Assembly (NCBI RefSeq): GCF_017303295.1
Contig: NZ_JAFKOK010000009.1
Span: 62,001-126,000 of the forward strand
Direction: 5' to 3'
DNA: 64,000 nucleotides
DNA from: Rhodobacter sp. NTK016B
GTDB lineage: Bacteria > Pseudomonadota > Alphaproteobacteria > Rhodobacterales > Rhodobacteraceae
Part shown: positions 43,432-51,006 of the stretch, one piece after another
Layout: every line of letters starts with the position of its first letter
Position numbering within the stretch: position 1 is the first letter of the stretch
Translations under genes and position numbers: made by a program
The notes under the pieces: model-generated
Seen by the model: only the letters and a program-made list of their open reading frames with translations
The model's database searches: none
Told to the model about the DNA's origin: nothing

Positions 43432-44285
43432 TGCACACCCATCCGATCAAGGCCGTGGTCTTCGACATCGATGGCACGCTGGCGCTGATGGACAAGGAAA
43501 AGGGCACCTATACCGCCCTGCCCGGCGCCGTGCAGGCGCTGGCCGATTGCAAAGCGATGGGTCTGCCCGTCGTGGCCTATACCAACGGCACGTTCTTTCC
43601 GCCCGCGCATTACTACCCGCTGCTGGCCGAGGCCGGGCTGGTGCTTGAGCCCGGTCACATCCTGACCCCCGCTGTCGTGGCCGCCCGGGCGCTCAAGGCG
43701 ATGGGCTATACGCGCATCATGGTCATGGGCGCCGACGGCACGACGGTTCCCGTGCAAGACGCCGGGATCGAGGTGATCGCGCCCACCAAGGACGCGCCCG
43801 CCGTCGATGCCGTGCTGCTGGGCTGGAGCAAGGATTTCAACGCCGAGCAGGTTGAGGCCGTGGTGCAGGCCGTTTGGAACGGCGCCAAGCCCTTCGCGGG
43901 TTCGGTCGCGCCTTATTTCGCGGGTGCGGGCGGAAAGAAGCTGCTGGGCATTTCGGGCGCCATCGCCGCCGCGCTGACCAATGCCACCGGCGTGCCCGTC
44001 ACCGTCTTCGGCAAGCCCGAAGCGGCGGGGCTCGATATCGTCAGCGCGCTTACCGGGGCGCGCCCCGAGGAAATGGTGATCGTCGGCGACGACCCGAAGC
44101 TCGAAATCCGTATGGGCCGCAAGGCCGGGGCCTTCTGCGTGGGGGTGACCACCGGGGTGGTGGACCTTGCCGGGTTCAACGAGTACCCCTCTGCCGAACG
44201 CGCGCAAGTGGTGCTCGCGTCACTCGACGGCTTCGCAGACCAGCCCTGGTTCGCGACGCAGACAGATACCGAGGAGAGGGCATAA
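43431..44285 (+). CDS. HAD-IIA family phosphatase (NagD-like)
   Basis: A 284-residue haloacid-dehalogenase-fold protein. Motif I is VVFDIDGTLAL (nucleophile Asp 13 and Asp 15), motif II is VVAYTNGT (Thr), the large C2 cap lies between about 85 and 190 and motifs III/IV are VFGKPEAAGLDI and MVIVGDDPKLEIRMG. NagD-like enzymes remove phosphate from sugars, nucleotides, phosphoglycolate or aryl phosphates. Overlaps of one base with the carboxyltransferase and CoA ligase genes place it firmly in this pathway. Confidence 0.88.
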   Translation: MHTHPIKAVVFDIDGTLALMDKEKGTYTALPGAVQALADCKAMGLPVVAYTNGTFFPPAHYYPLLAEAGLVLEPGHILTPAVVAARALKAMGYTRIMVMGADGTTVPVQDAGIEVIAPTKDAPAVDAVLLGWSKDFNAEQVEAVVQAVWNGAKPFAGSVAPYFAGAGGKKLLGISGAIAAALTNATGVPVTVFGKPEAAGLDIVSALTGARPEEMVIVGDDPKLEIRMGRKAGAFCVGVTTGVVDLAGFNEYPSAERAQVVLASLDGFADQPWFATQTDTEERA

Positions 44286-46273
44286 TGGTCACCGAAGGCG
44301 ATATTCTCTGGCAGGCATCGGAAGAACGGCTGTCGAAAGCCGTCGTCACCGATTTTCTCGCATTCCTTGCCGAGCGCGGCCACGTATTCGACGACTACTT
44401 CGCGCTGCATCGCTGGTCGGTGACCGATCTCGACGGGTTCTGGTCGGCGCTGCGCGACTTTTTCGGCATCGAGATGGAAGGCGAGCTGCAGCAGGTCGTC
44501 ACCGACGATCCCATGCCCCGTACCCGCTGGTTCACCGGCACGCGGATGAATTTCGCCGAGCAGGTCCTGCGCCACGAGGCAACCGGCGACCCCGCGCGCA
44601 CGATGCTGCACCATTGCTCGGAAACCCGCCCCCTCGCCGCGCTGTCCTGGGCCGAGGTCGGCGGACAGGTGCGCAAGCTTGCCACCCGGCTGCGCGAGTT
44701 GGGCGTCACCAAGGGCGACCGCATTGTCGCCTATATGCCCAACATCCCCGAAACCGTGATCGCCATGCTGGCCGCGACCGCCCTTGGCGCGACATGGGCC
44801 ACGGCGGCCCCCGAATTCGGGCCGCAGACGGTGATCGACCGGTTCAGCCAGATCGAGCCCAAGCTGGTTTTCGCCGTCAACGGCTATCGCTATGGCGGCA
44901 AAGATTTCGACCGCACCGGCGATCTGACCAAGATCCTCGCGCAATTGCCGACGGCAACGACGCTGGTGATGCTCGACTACCTGCCCGGCGCGGCGAAAGC
45001 GCCCGAATTCGGCGGTGAGGTGCTCGGCTGGGACGACCTGTTCACCGGCCCGGATATCGCGCGCGAGGATTTCCACTACGAGCGCGTCGCCTCGGATCAC
45101 CCGCTCTGGACGCTGTTCTCTTCGGGCACGACCGGCCTGCCCAAACCGATCGTGCAGTCGCACCACGGCATCGTGCTCGAGCATCTGAAAAACGCGGCCT
45201 TCGCGCTCGATCTGGGCGCGGGCGATACGTATTTCTGCTATTCCACCACCGGCTGGATGGTGTGGAACACGCTGATGCACGGCCCGCTGCTGAACGGTGC
45301 GTCGACGCTCTATGACGGCCACCCCACCTATCCCGATGCCGGTGCCCTGTGGCGCATCATCGAAGCGACCAAGGTCAGCCATTTCGGCGTCTCGCCCACC
45401 TTCATGACCATGGTGCGCCAGCAGGGAATCGTGCCGGGCCGCGACTATGACCTGTCGCCGCTCAAAAGCATGTTCCTGACCGGCTCGCCCGCCACGCCCG
45501 AGATCCTCGCCTGGGTGCATGAAGGGGTGAAGGAAGATCTCTTCGCGACCACCCAATCGGGCGGGACCGAGATCTGCGCCGGCATCCTTGTGGGCACCGC
45601 CCTGCTGCCGGTACGCGCGGGCGAAATTCAGGTGCCTGCGCTGGGTTGCGATGCCTGCGCCTTCGACGATGACGGCAACGAGGTCATCAACGAGGTGGGC
45701 GAACTGGTGATCCGCAAGCCGATGCCCTCGATGCCGCTGTTCCTGTGGGGCGACGACGATTTCTCGCGCTACGAGGACAGCTATTTCGACACCTATCCCG
45801 GCATCTGGCGCCACGGCGACCGCGTGCGATTCAACGAGCGCGGCGGCAGCTACGTGCTGGGCCGCTCGGACGCGACGCTCAACCGCTTCGGCGTGCGCAT
45901 CGGCTCGGCCGAGATCTACCGTACGATGGAGGGTATCGACGGGATCGCTGACAGCCTCATCATCTGCATCGAGGACGGCAAGGGCGGCTATTACATGCCA
46001 CTCTTCGTGCAGATGCAGCCGGATGTCGCGCTCGACGACGCCAAGCGCGCCGAGATCGTAAAGCGCCTGCGCTCCGAACGCAGCCCGCGCCACGTCCCCG
46101 ACGAGATCGTCGAGACGCCCGAGATCCCGACCACCCTGACCGGCAAGAAGATGGAAGTTCCGGTGCGCAAGCTGCTGCTGGGCCAGCCGGTCGGCAAGGT
46201 CGCCAGCCGCGACGCGACGAAGAACCCCGACGCGCTGGACTGGTTCGCGGATTTCGCGGCGAAACGCGGATGA
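44285..46273 (+). CDS. Acetoacetate-CoA ligase (acetoacetyl-CoA synthetase)
   Basis: A 662-residue adenylate-forming enzyme, the full length of acetoacetyl-CoA synthetases. The N-terminal cap FWSALRDFFGIEMEG and RMNFAEQVL are typical; core motifs are LFSSGTTGLPKPIVQSHHG, YSTTGWMVWNT, TQSGGTEICAG, WRHGDRVRF and the acetylation-type Lys in TLTGKKMEVPVRKLL. It converts acetoacetate, or a close 3-keto acid, with ATP and CoA to the thioester. Its place after carboxylase genes suggests activation of the carboxylation product. Confidence 0.9.
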   Translation: MVTEGDILWQASEERLSKAVVTDFLAFLAERGHVFDDYFALHRWSVTDLDGFWSALRDFFGIEMEGELQQVVTDDPMPRTRWFTGTRMNFAEQVLRHEATGDPARTMLHHCSETRPLAALSWAEVGGQVRKLATRLRELGVTKGDRIVAYMPNIPETVIAMLAATALGATWATAAPEFGPQTVIDRFSQIEPKLVFAVNGYRYGGKDFDRTGDLTKILAQLPTATTLVMLDYLPGAAKAPEFGGEVLGWDDLFTGPDIAREDFHYERVASDHPLWTLFSSGTTGLPKPIVQSHHGIVLEHLKNAAFALDLGAGDTYFCYSTTGWMVWNTLMHGPLLNGASTLYDGHPTYPDAGALWRIIEATKVSHFGVSPTFMTMVRQQGIVPGRDYDLSPLKSMFLTGSPATPEILAWVHEGVKEDLFATTQSGGTEICAGILVGTALLPVRAGEIQVPALGCDACAFDDDGNEVINEVGELVIRKPMPSMPLFLWGDDDFSRYEDSYFDTYPGIWRHGDRVRFNERGGSYVLGRSDATLNRFGVRIGSAEIYRTMEGIDGIADSLIICIEDGKGGYYMPLFVQMQPDVALDDAKRAEIVKRLRSERSPRHVPDEIVETPEIPTTLTGKKMEVPVRKLLLGQPVGKVASRDATKNPDALDWFADFAAKRG

Positions 46274-47043
46274 GCCTGACGCGGCTCTTCTCGGTCGATG
46301 GCAAGGCGGCGCTGGTCACCGGCGCCGCCTCGGGCCTCGGCCGTGCTATGGCCGAGGCACTCGCCGAAAACGGTGCGCGCGTGGTGCTGGTCGACCGCGA
46401 TAACGCGGCTCTGGCCGACATCGTGGCGCGGATGAACGGCGCGGGCAGGCAGGTTCTGGGCGTCGAGGCCGACGTGACAGACCTGCCGTCGGTCGAAGAC
46501 GCCGTCGCGCAGAGCGAGGCGGCCTTTGGCGGGCTCGATATCTGCGTGGCGAATGCCGGGATCTCGGATCCCGACCGCGCGCGGCTGCACGAAAGCAGCA
46601 CTGAAAGCTGGCGGGCCACGATCGACGTCAATCTGAACGGCGTCTTCCACACCAACCGCGCGGCGCTTCGGGTCATGGTGCGACAGGGCCACGGCAAGAT
46701 CATCAACGTCGCGTCGATGTGGGGCCATGTCGGCCCCGCCGGCCTGTTTCCGCGCCCGGCCTATGCCGCGTCAAAGGGCGCGGTCGTCAACCTGACGCGC
46801 GAACTGGCGCTGGAATACGCAGGTTCCGGCATTCAGGTGAACGCGATCTGCCCGGGTTTCTTTCGCACCGAAGGCCGCCCGCGCAGCGAGGACGCCGCGC
46901 GTCTCATGGCCGATTACACGCCGATGAAACGGCTGGCCGAGGCCGACGAGATCAAGGGCACGCTGCTGTATCTCGCCTCTGCCGCGTCCGATTTCGTCAC
47001 CGGCACAAGCCTCGTGATCGACGGCGGGGTCCTCGCGCGCTGA
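46270..47043 (+). CDS. Short-chain dehydrogenase/reductase
   Basis: A 257-residue SDR. Cofactor motif VTGAASGLGRAMAEAL, VDRD after strand 2 (favouring NAD), VANAGIS, and the catalytic Ser-Tyr-Lys in NVASMWG and YAASKGAVV. The C-terminus GTSLVIDGGVLAR is normal. It oxidises or reduces an alcohol/ketone, or a 3-hydroxyacyl compound. It overlaps the CoA ligase gene by ATGA and is last in the plus-strand operon. Confidence 0.9.
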   Translation: MSLTRLFSVDGKAALVTGAASGLGRAMAEALAENGARVVLVDRDNAALADIVARMNGAGRQVLGVEADVTDLPSVEDAVAQSEAAFGGLDICVANAGISDPDRARLHESSTESWRATIDVNLNGVFHTNRAALRVMVRQGHGKIINVASMWGHVGPAGLFPRPAYAASKGAVVNLTRELALEYAGSGIQVNAICPGFFRTEGRPRSEDAARLMADYTPMKRLAEADEIKGTLLYLASAASDFVTGTSLVIDGGVLAR

Positions 47044-47123
47044 CAGCCGCAGGCCTCCGCCCTTTCACTTTGCTCCAAATACTCAATTCCGACCGCGCCC
47101 ACCGGCCACGACGCCAGACACAC

Positions 47124-47172
47124 GAGGCCGGGCACACTGGGCCAGACACACTGGGCCAGTGTGCCCGGCCTC
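47124..47172. terminator. Bidirectional terminator between the convergent operons
   Basis: GAGGCCGGGCACACTGG (47124-47140) and its exact reverse complement CCAGTGTGCCCGGCCTC (47156-47172) form 17-base perfect arms. The loop region holds a second copy of ACACTGGGCC. The right arm includes part of the ferredoxin stop codon. No strong T-tract is present. Confidence 0.7.
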
Positions 47173-47491
47173 AGCGCCCCGTTGCCACGTGGAAGACCGC
47201 GCCTTCAAGCGCCTCGGTCACGGTGATCTGACAGGTCAGCCGCGACGCGTCGCGCGGCTCGTTGGCCATGAATTCCAGCGTGTCGGCCTCGCTGGGCTGG
47301 GGTTCGGGCAAGGGACCGTTCGGCGCCTCGACCAGATAGCAATGGCAGGTCGCGCACATCGCCGAGCCGCCGCATTCGGCGATAATCCCCTCGATCCCCG
47401 CGTCGCGGGCCGAATACATCAGCGGATCGCCGGGCACGGCGTCGATTTCGCGCCGGGTGCCGTTTTCTTCGATAAAGGTGACTTTGACCAT
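47171..47491 (-). CDS. [2Fe-2S] ferredoxin, adrenodoxin/putidaredoxin type
   Basis: A 106-residue ferredoxin with the cluster ligands Cys 40, Cys 46, Cys 49 (CGGSAMCATC) and Cys 87 (RLTCQI), in the adrenodoxin-type C-x5-C-x2-C spacing. An extra Cys 51 follows. Such ferredoxins pass electrons to bacterial P450 enzymes, and a P450 gene is at the other end of this operon. A ferredoxin reductase gene is not in the window. Confidence 0.93.
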   Translation of the reverse strand: MVKVTFIEENGTRREIDAVPGDPLMYSARDAGIEGIIAECGGSAMCATCHCYLVEAPNGPLPEPQPSEADTLEFMANEPRDASRLTCQITVTEALEGAVFHVATGR

Positions 47492-47500
47492 GCTGCCCTC

Positions 47501-48262
47501 TCAGATGAATTGTTTTCCGCCGTCGATCACCAGCGTCTGGCCGGTCACGAAAGACGACAGGGTCGATGCAAGATACAACGCGCCGCCGGTAATGTCGTCG
47601 GTGGACGCGTTGCGTTTCAGCGCGGCGCGATCCACCCCGTAGCCCGCCGCGTTCTCGATCAGCGCAAGGCTTGCCTCGGTCAGCGTGAAGCCCGGCGCGA
47701 TGACATTGACGCGGATCCCGTCCTGCCCCATCTCGCGCGCCATGGTGCGGGTCATGGCGATGACCGCGCCTTTCGAGGCGACGTAATGCAGCCACATCGG
47801 CGAGCCCGAGAAAACCGTCGCCGAGGCGATGTTGATGATCGAGCCGCCCCCGCCCCCGCGCATCGCGCCCGAGACCGCGCGTGTCATCTGCCAGACGCCC
47901 TTGATGTTCACCGCCATCACGCTGTCCCAGACCTCTTCCTCGATCTCTTCGAAGGGACGGCGTTCCAGCCCGGCATAGAGCGCGGCGTTGTTGACCAGCG
48001 TGTCTATCCCGCCCAGCGCGGTCTGCGCCGTGTCCACCAGCGCCCGGCACGAGGCGGTCTTGGTCACATCGACCTCGGCAGCGAAGGCTTCGCCGCCCTG
48101 CCCGACGATGAGGGCGGCGGTTTCCTCGGCCCCGGCACGGTTGATGTCGGCCGCCACGACCCGGGCACCGGCCCCGGCAAAGGCCTGCGCAAAGGCCCGG
48201 CCCAGCCCACCGCCCGCGCCGGTGACGATGACGCGGTTTCCGTTCAGTGCGATCTCGCTCAC
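47501..48262 (-). CDS. Short-chain dehydrogenase/reductase (second)
   Basis: A 253-residue SDR starting at GTG (48260-48262), two bases after the HD gene stop. Motifs are VTGAGGGLGRAFAQAF, VAADINRAG, VNNAALYAG, IINIASAT and the catalytic YVASKGAV; the end is GQTLVIDGGKQFI. It differs from the SDR at 46270 in detail and is likely another alcohol or hydroxyacyl dehydrogenase of the same pathway. Confidence 0.9.
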   Translation of the reverse strand: MSEIALNGNRVIVTGAGGGLGRAFAQAFAGAGARVVAADINRAGAEETAALIVGQGGEAFAAEVDVTKTASCRALVDTAQTALGGIDTLVNNAALYAGLERRPFEEIEEEVWDSVMAVNIKGVWQMTRAVSGAMRGGGGGSIINIASATVFSGSPMWLHYVASKGAVIAMTRTMAREMGQDGIRVNVIAPGFTLTEASLALIENAAGYGVDRAALKRNASTDDITGGALYLASTLSSFVTGQTLVIDGGKQFI

Positions 48263-48264
48263 GT

Positions 48265-48915
48265 TCAGGTTCCTTCGCTGGGTTTCAGGGTGGTGTAGGT
48301 CGGGCCGTGGCCCAGATAGCGGTGGATCGACTCCTCAGCCCAGACGGCGGCGGTGTTCGCCTCGGCCATGGCGCGGCCCTGCGGGGTCAGCATCAGCGGG
48401 TTCGAGCGCTCGCGCAGCATGTGCAGGATCTCGGTCACCGGCACATCGTACCAGCCCGCGATGGTGCGCATTCCGTGCGGCGTGGTGCGCCAGCCCTTGT
48501 CGGCATCCTTCATCACCGCGTCGTTAATGTTCTTGGCCTCTTTCACCGTGTCGTGGCCGTCGATCACCGCCAGAACCGCGTCGATATCCACCCCGTCGGG
48601 CCGGTGCTTTTCAAGGATCTCGCGCGCGATTTCGACCGAGTGCAGCTCGTGCTCGCGGACCAGATCCTTGCGTGTGGGGTTGCGCCCGATGGCCAGCAGC
48701 AGCAGATCCTCGGGGATGCGCTTCCAGCCCACGTCATGCAGCACGATGGCGGGCAGGACGACGCTGTCATCGGCCTCGGGGATCTGCGCCAGCAGCGCGC
48801 GCGCAAGGCCATAGGCGACGATCGTGTGCTCGTCATTGTTGCGCACGTCGAGATAGGGCCGCGCGTCGTGCCAGAGCGGCAGATCGCGGGGCAGGAATGT
48901 CTCGTCGGGGGTCAC
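48265..48915 (-). CDS. HD-domain metalloprotein (first of two paralogues)
   Basis: A 216-residue protein starting at GTG in a GTGA overlap with the aldehyde dehydrogenase gene. It has the full set of HD-domain metal ligands: His 30 (NNDEHT), His 60-Asp 61 (LHDVGW), His 89/92, His 121 (VIDGHDT) and Asp 137/139 (KDADKGWR). The extra histidines fit a two-metal HD site, as in HD phosphohydrolases and the diiron oxygenases PhnZ and TmpB. It shares the order of motifs, GHDT and D-x-DK-x-WR with the HD protein at 50359-50955. Its reaction is unknown. Confidence 0.8.
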   Translation of the reverse strand: MTPDETFLPRDLPLWHDARPYLDVRNNDEHTIVAYGLARALLAQIPEADDSVVLPAIVLHDVGWKRIPEDLLLLAIGRNPTRKDLVREHELHSVEIAREILEKHRPDGVDIDAVLAVIDGHDTVKEAKNINDAVMKDADKGWRTTPHGMRTIAGWYDVPVTEILHMLRERSNPLMLTPQGRAMAEANTAAVWAEESIHRYLGHGPTYTTLKPSEGT

Positions 48916-50348
48916 AGCGCCTCCTCCCAGCTCAGATACATCGTCTTGTATTCAAGGTAGCTTTCGACACCGTAGCGGCCCTTTTCCCGGCCCAGCCCGC
49001 TTTCCTTCATGCCACCGAAGGGCACGTAATGGCTCGAGCGCTGGATATCGTTGAGCCAGACCGAGCCCGCCTCGATCCCCTCGCACAGCGCCAGCCCCGT
49101 CGCGAGATCGCGGGTGAAGACGAACCCGGCGAGCCCGAAGCGCGAGTCATTGGCGAGCCGCAGCGCCTCGGCTGGATTATCGACCGGCGACAGGCCGATG
49201 ACCGGGCCGAAGGTCTCTTCGCGCATGACCAGCATCTCGGGCGTGGCGTCGGCGATCAGCGTGGGCGGCAGGTAATGCCCCTGCGCAAAGCCGGGACCCG
49301 AGGCGCGCGTACCGCCGGTCAGAATCCGCGCGCCCTTGGCACGGGCGTCGGCGATCTGCCTTTCGCTGTTGGCGAAGATGCGGTCGTTGACGAGCGGGCC
49401 CAGATCCCCCTGCCCGCCAGCCGGGGCCAGTGTCAGCCCCTCGGCCCCAGTGGCGAGCCGTTCCAGCATCGCGTCGTAGACCGTGCGCTCGATATAGACC
49501 CGGTTGACGCGGTAGCAGAACTGCCCGGAATTGGCGAAGCCGTGCCGGGTGATGGCGGCCGCGGCGCGGTCCAGATCGGCATCGGCGCAGACGATGGCCG
49601 CCGAATGCCCGCCCAGCTCCAGCGTGACGCGCTTCATCGTGCCCGCGCAGGCGGCGGCGATGGCCTTGCCCGCCGGAACCGAGCCGGTGAACGCCACCTT
49701 GCGCGGCACCGGATGCGCGACCAGCGCCTCGCCCAGCGCGCGGTCGCCGGTGACGACGTTGAACAGGCCCGCGGGCAGGCCGGTGGCGTGGAACAGTTCG
49801 GCCAGCAAGATCGTGGACAGGGGCGTGTCCTCGCTGGGTTTGACCACCACAGGACAGCCCGCGATCAGCGCCGCGCCGAGTTTGAACATCAACAGCGTGA
49901 TCGGATAGTTGAAGGGCGTGATCGCCACCACCACCCCCACCGGGTCGCGGGTGACCACGGTCCGCTCTCCGGGGGCCGCGCCCAGCGCCATCGTGGCCTG
50001 CAGGCGCAAGCCTTCCTCGGCATAGATGTCCAGCAGATCGGCCGAGCGTGCGATTTCGCCCACGCATCCGGCGAGCGGACGGCCCAGTTCGCGATGCAGC
50101 ACGGTGCCGATCCGCTCGGCATTGTCGCGCATCGCCTGCGCGCAGGCTTTCTGCAGGCGCACGCGCTCGCTCATCGGTATGCGCTTCCAACTCTCGAAAG
50201 CCCGCGCGGCCGAGGCGATGGCGATCCCGGCATCCTCGGCCCCGCCCAGCGGTACGCTGTCAAAGGCCTCCCCCGTTGCGGGGTCGGTGACGCTCAGACG
50301 CTGGCCCGACTGCGCGGGAACGGAATGGCCGTCGATAAACATATCCAT
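48912..50348 (-). CDS. Aldehyde dehydrogenase (NAD(P)+)
   Basis: A 478-residue ALDH; AGGGG lies seven bases before the ATG at 50346-50348. Motifs are PFNYPITLLMFKLGAAL, TGSVPAGKAIA, the catalytic Glu in LELGGHSAAIV, the catalytic Cys in NSGQFCYRVNRV and EETFGPVIGL near the end. It oxidises an aldehyde to the acid with NAD(P)+. The phenylalanine before the Cys (GQFC) is also seen in relatives of lactaldehyde/succinate-semialdehyde dehydrogenases. It sits between the two HD genes. Confidence 0.92.
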   Translation of the reverse strand: MDMFIDGHSVPAQSGQRLSVTDPATGEAFDSVPLGGAEDAGIAIASAARAFESWKRIPMSERVRLQKACAQAMRDNAERIGTVLHRELGRPLAGCVGEIARSADLLDIYAEEGLRLQATMALGAAPGERTVVTRDPVGVVVAITPFNYPITLLMFKLGAALIAGCPVVVKPSEDTPLSTILLAELFHATGLPAGLFNVVTGDRALGEALVAHPVPRKVAFTGSVPAGKAIAAACAGTMKRVTLELGGHSAAIVCADADLDRAAAAITRHGFANSGQFCYRVNRVYIERTVYDAMLERLATGAEGLTLAPAGGQGDLGPLVNDRIFANSERQIADARAKGARILTGGTRASGPGFAQGHYLPPTLIADATPEMLVMREETFGPVIGLSPVDNPAEALRLANDSRFGLAGFVFTRDLATGLALCEGIEAGSVWLNDIQRSSHYVPFGGMKESGLGREKGRYGVESYLEYKTMYLSWEEAL

Positions 50349-50358
50349 CCGCCGCCCC

Positions 50359-50955
50359 CTAAAGCAGATGCGCCAGCAACAGCGCGCGGGTCTTGGCCAG
50401 CTCCGCCTCGGCCATGGCGCGGCCCGGTTCGGTTTCGAATTTCGGCAGGATCTTTTCGTTGCGGTCGCAGTTCTGAACCGGCGTTTCACCGAACCAGTCG
50501 CAGCCCACAGCGGTGCCCGTCACCTCGTAGCGCCACAGCTTGTCGCTGTCGCGCACGATCCGGTCGTTCAGATGGCGCGGCTCGGGGCGGGTGTCGTGGC
50601 CGTCGATGATCTCGCAGACCTGCGCGATCACATCCCCGGACCAGCCGGTCTGTTGCAAAACCTGCGCGCCCAGTCGCACGCCTTCGGCCTCGTGCCGGTA
50701 GCGGACATCGGATTGCAGGATGTTTTCCGAGCGAAAGCCCTGTTCGAGGATCTCGTCCATGTCGATGGCCCACCAGCCGATATCGTGCAGCAGGATCGCC
50801 AGCAGGCAGACATCGCGGTCGGCCTCGGGGAAATGGTCGAGCAATTTCACGCACCACGCGAAAGACAACGGGATATGCACGTCGTTCTTGCGCGCGCGCA
50901 TGTAGGGTTCGGCGGCGCGCCAGACAGGATCGTAGCGCGACAGGTCGGCAGACAT
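50359..50955 (-). CDS. HD-domain metalloprotein (second paralogue)
   Basis: A 198-residue protein with His 27 (KNDVHIPL), His 57-Asp 58 (LLHDIGWW), His 88 (YRHEAEG), His 120 (IIDGHDTR) and Asp 136/138 (RDSDKLWRY). These match the ligand order of the HD protein at 48265-48915, so the pair arose by duplication. GGAG lies about seven bases before the ATG. Upstream, between this gene and the kinase subunit gene, GGGGGGCC/GGCCCCCC (50980-51000) forms an eight-base hairpin without T-tract. Phosphohydrolase or oxygenase activity is possible. Confidence 0.8.
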   Translation of the reverse strand: MSADLSRYDPVWRAAEPYMRARKNDVHIPLSFAWCVKLLDHFPEADRDVCLLAILLHDIGWWAIDMDEILEQGFRSENILQSDVRYRHEAEGVRLGAQVLQQTGWSGDVIAQVCEIIDGHDTRPEPRHLNDRIVRDSDKLWRYEVTGTAVGCDWFGETPVQNCDRNEKILPKFETEPGRAMAEAELAKTRALLLAHLL

Positions 50956-51006
50956 CGCAAACTCCGCGAAGAGGAAATCGGGGGGCCGGGGCGGCCCCCC
51001 TTGCGT

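Noticed and set aside
43913-46093. Open frame of 726 codons antisense to the CoA ligase gene
   Set aside because: Shadow of the acetoacetyl-CoA synthetase frame; composition not protein-like.
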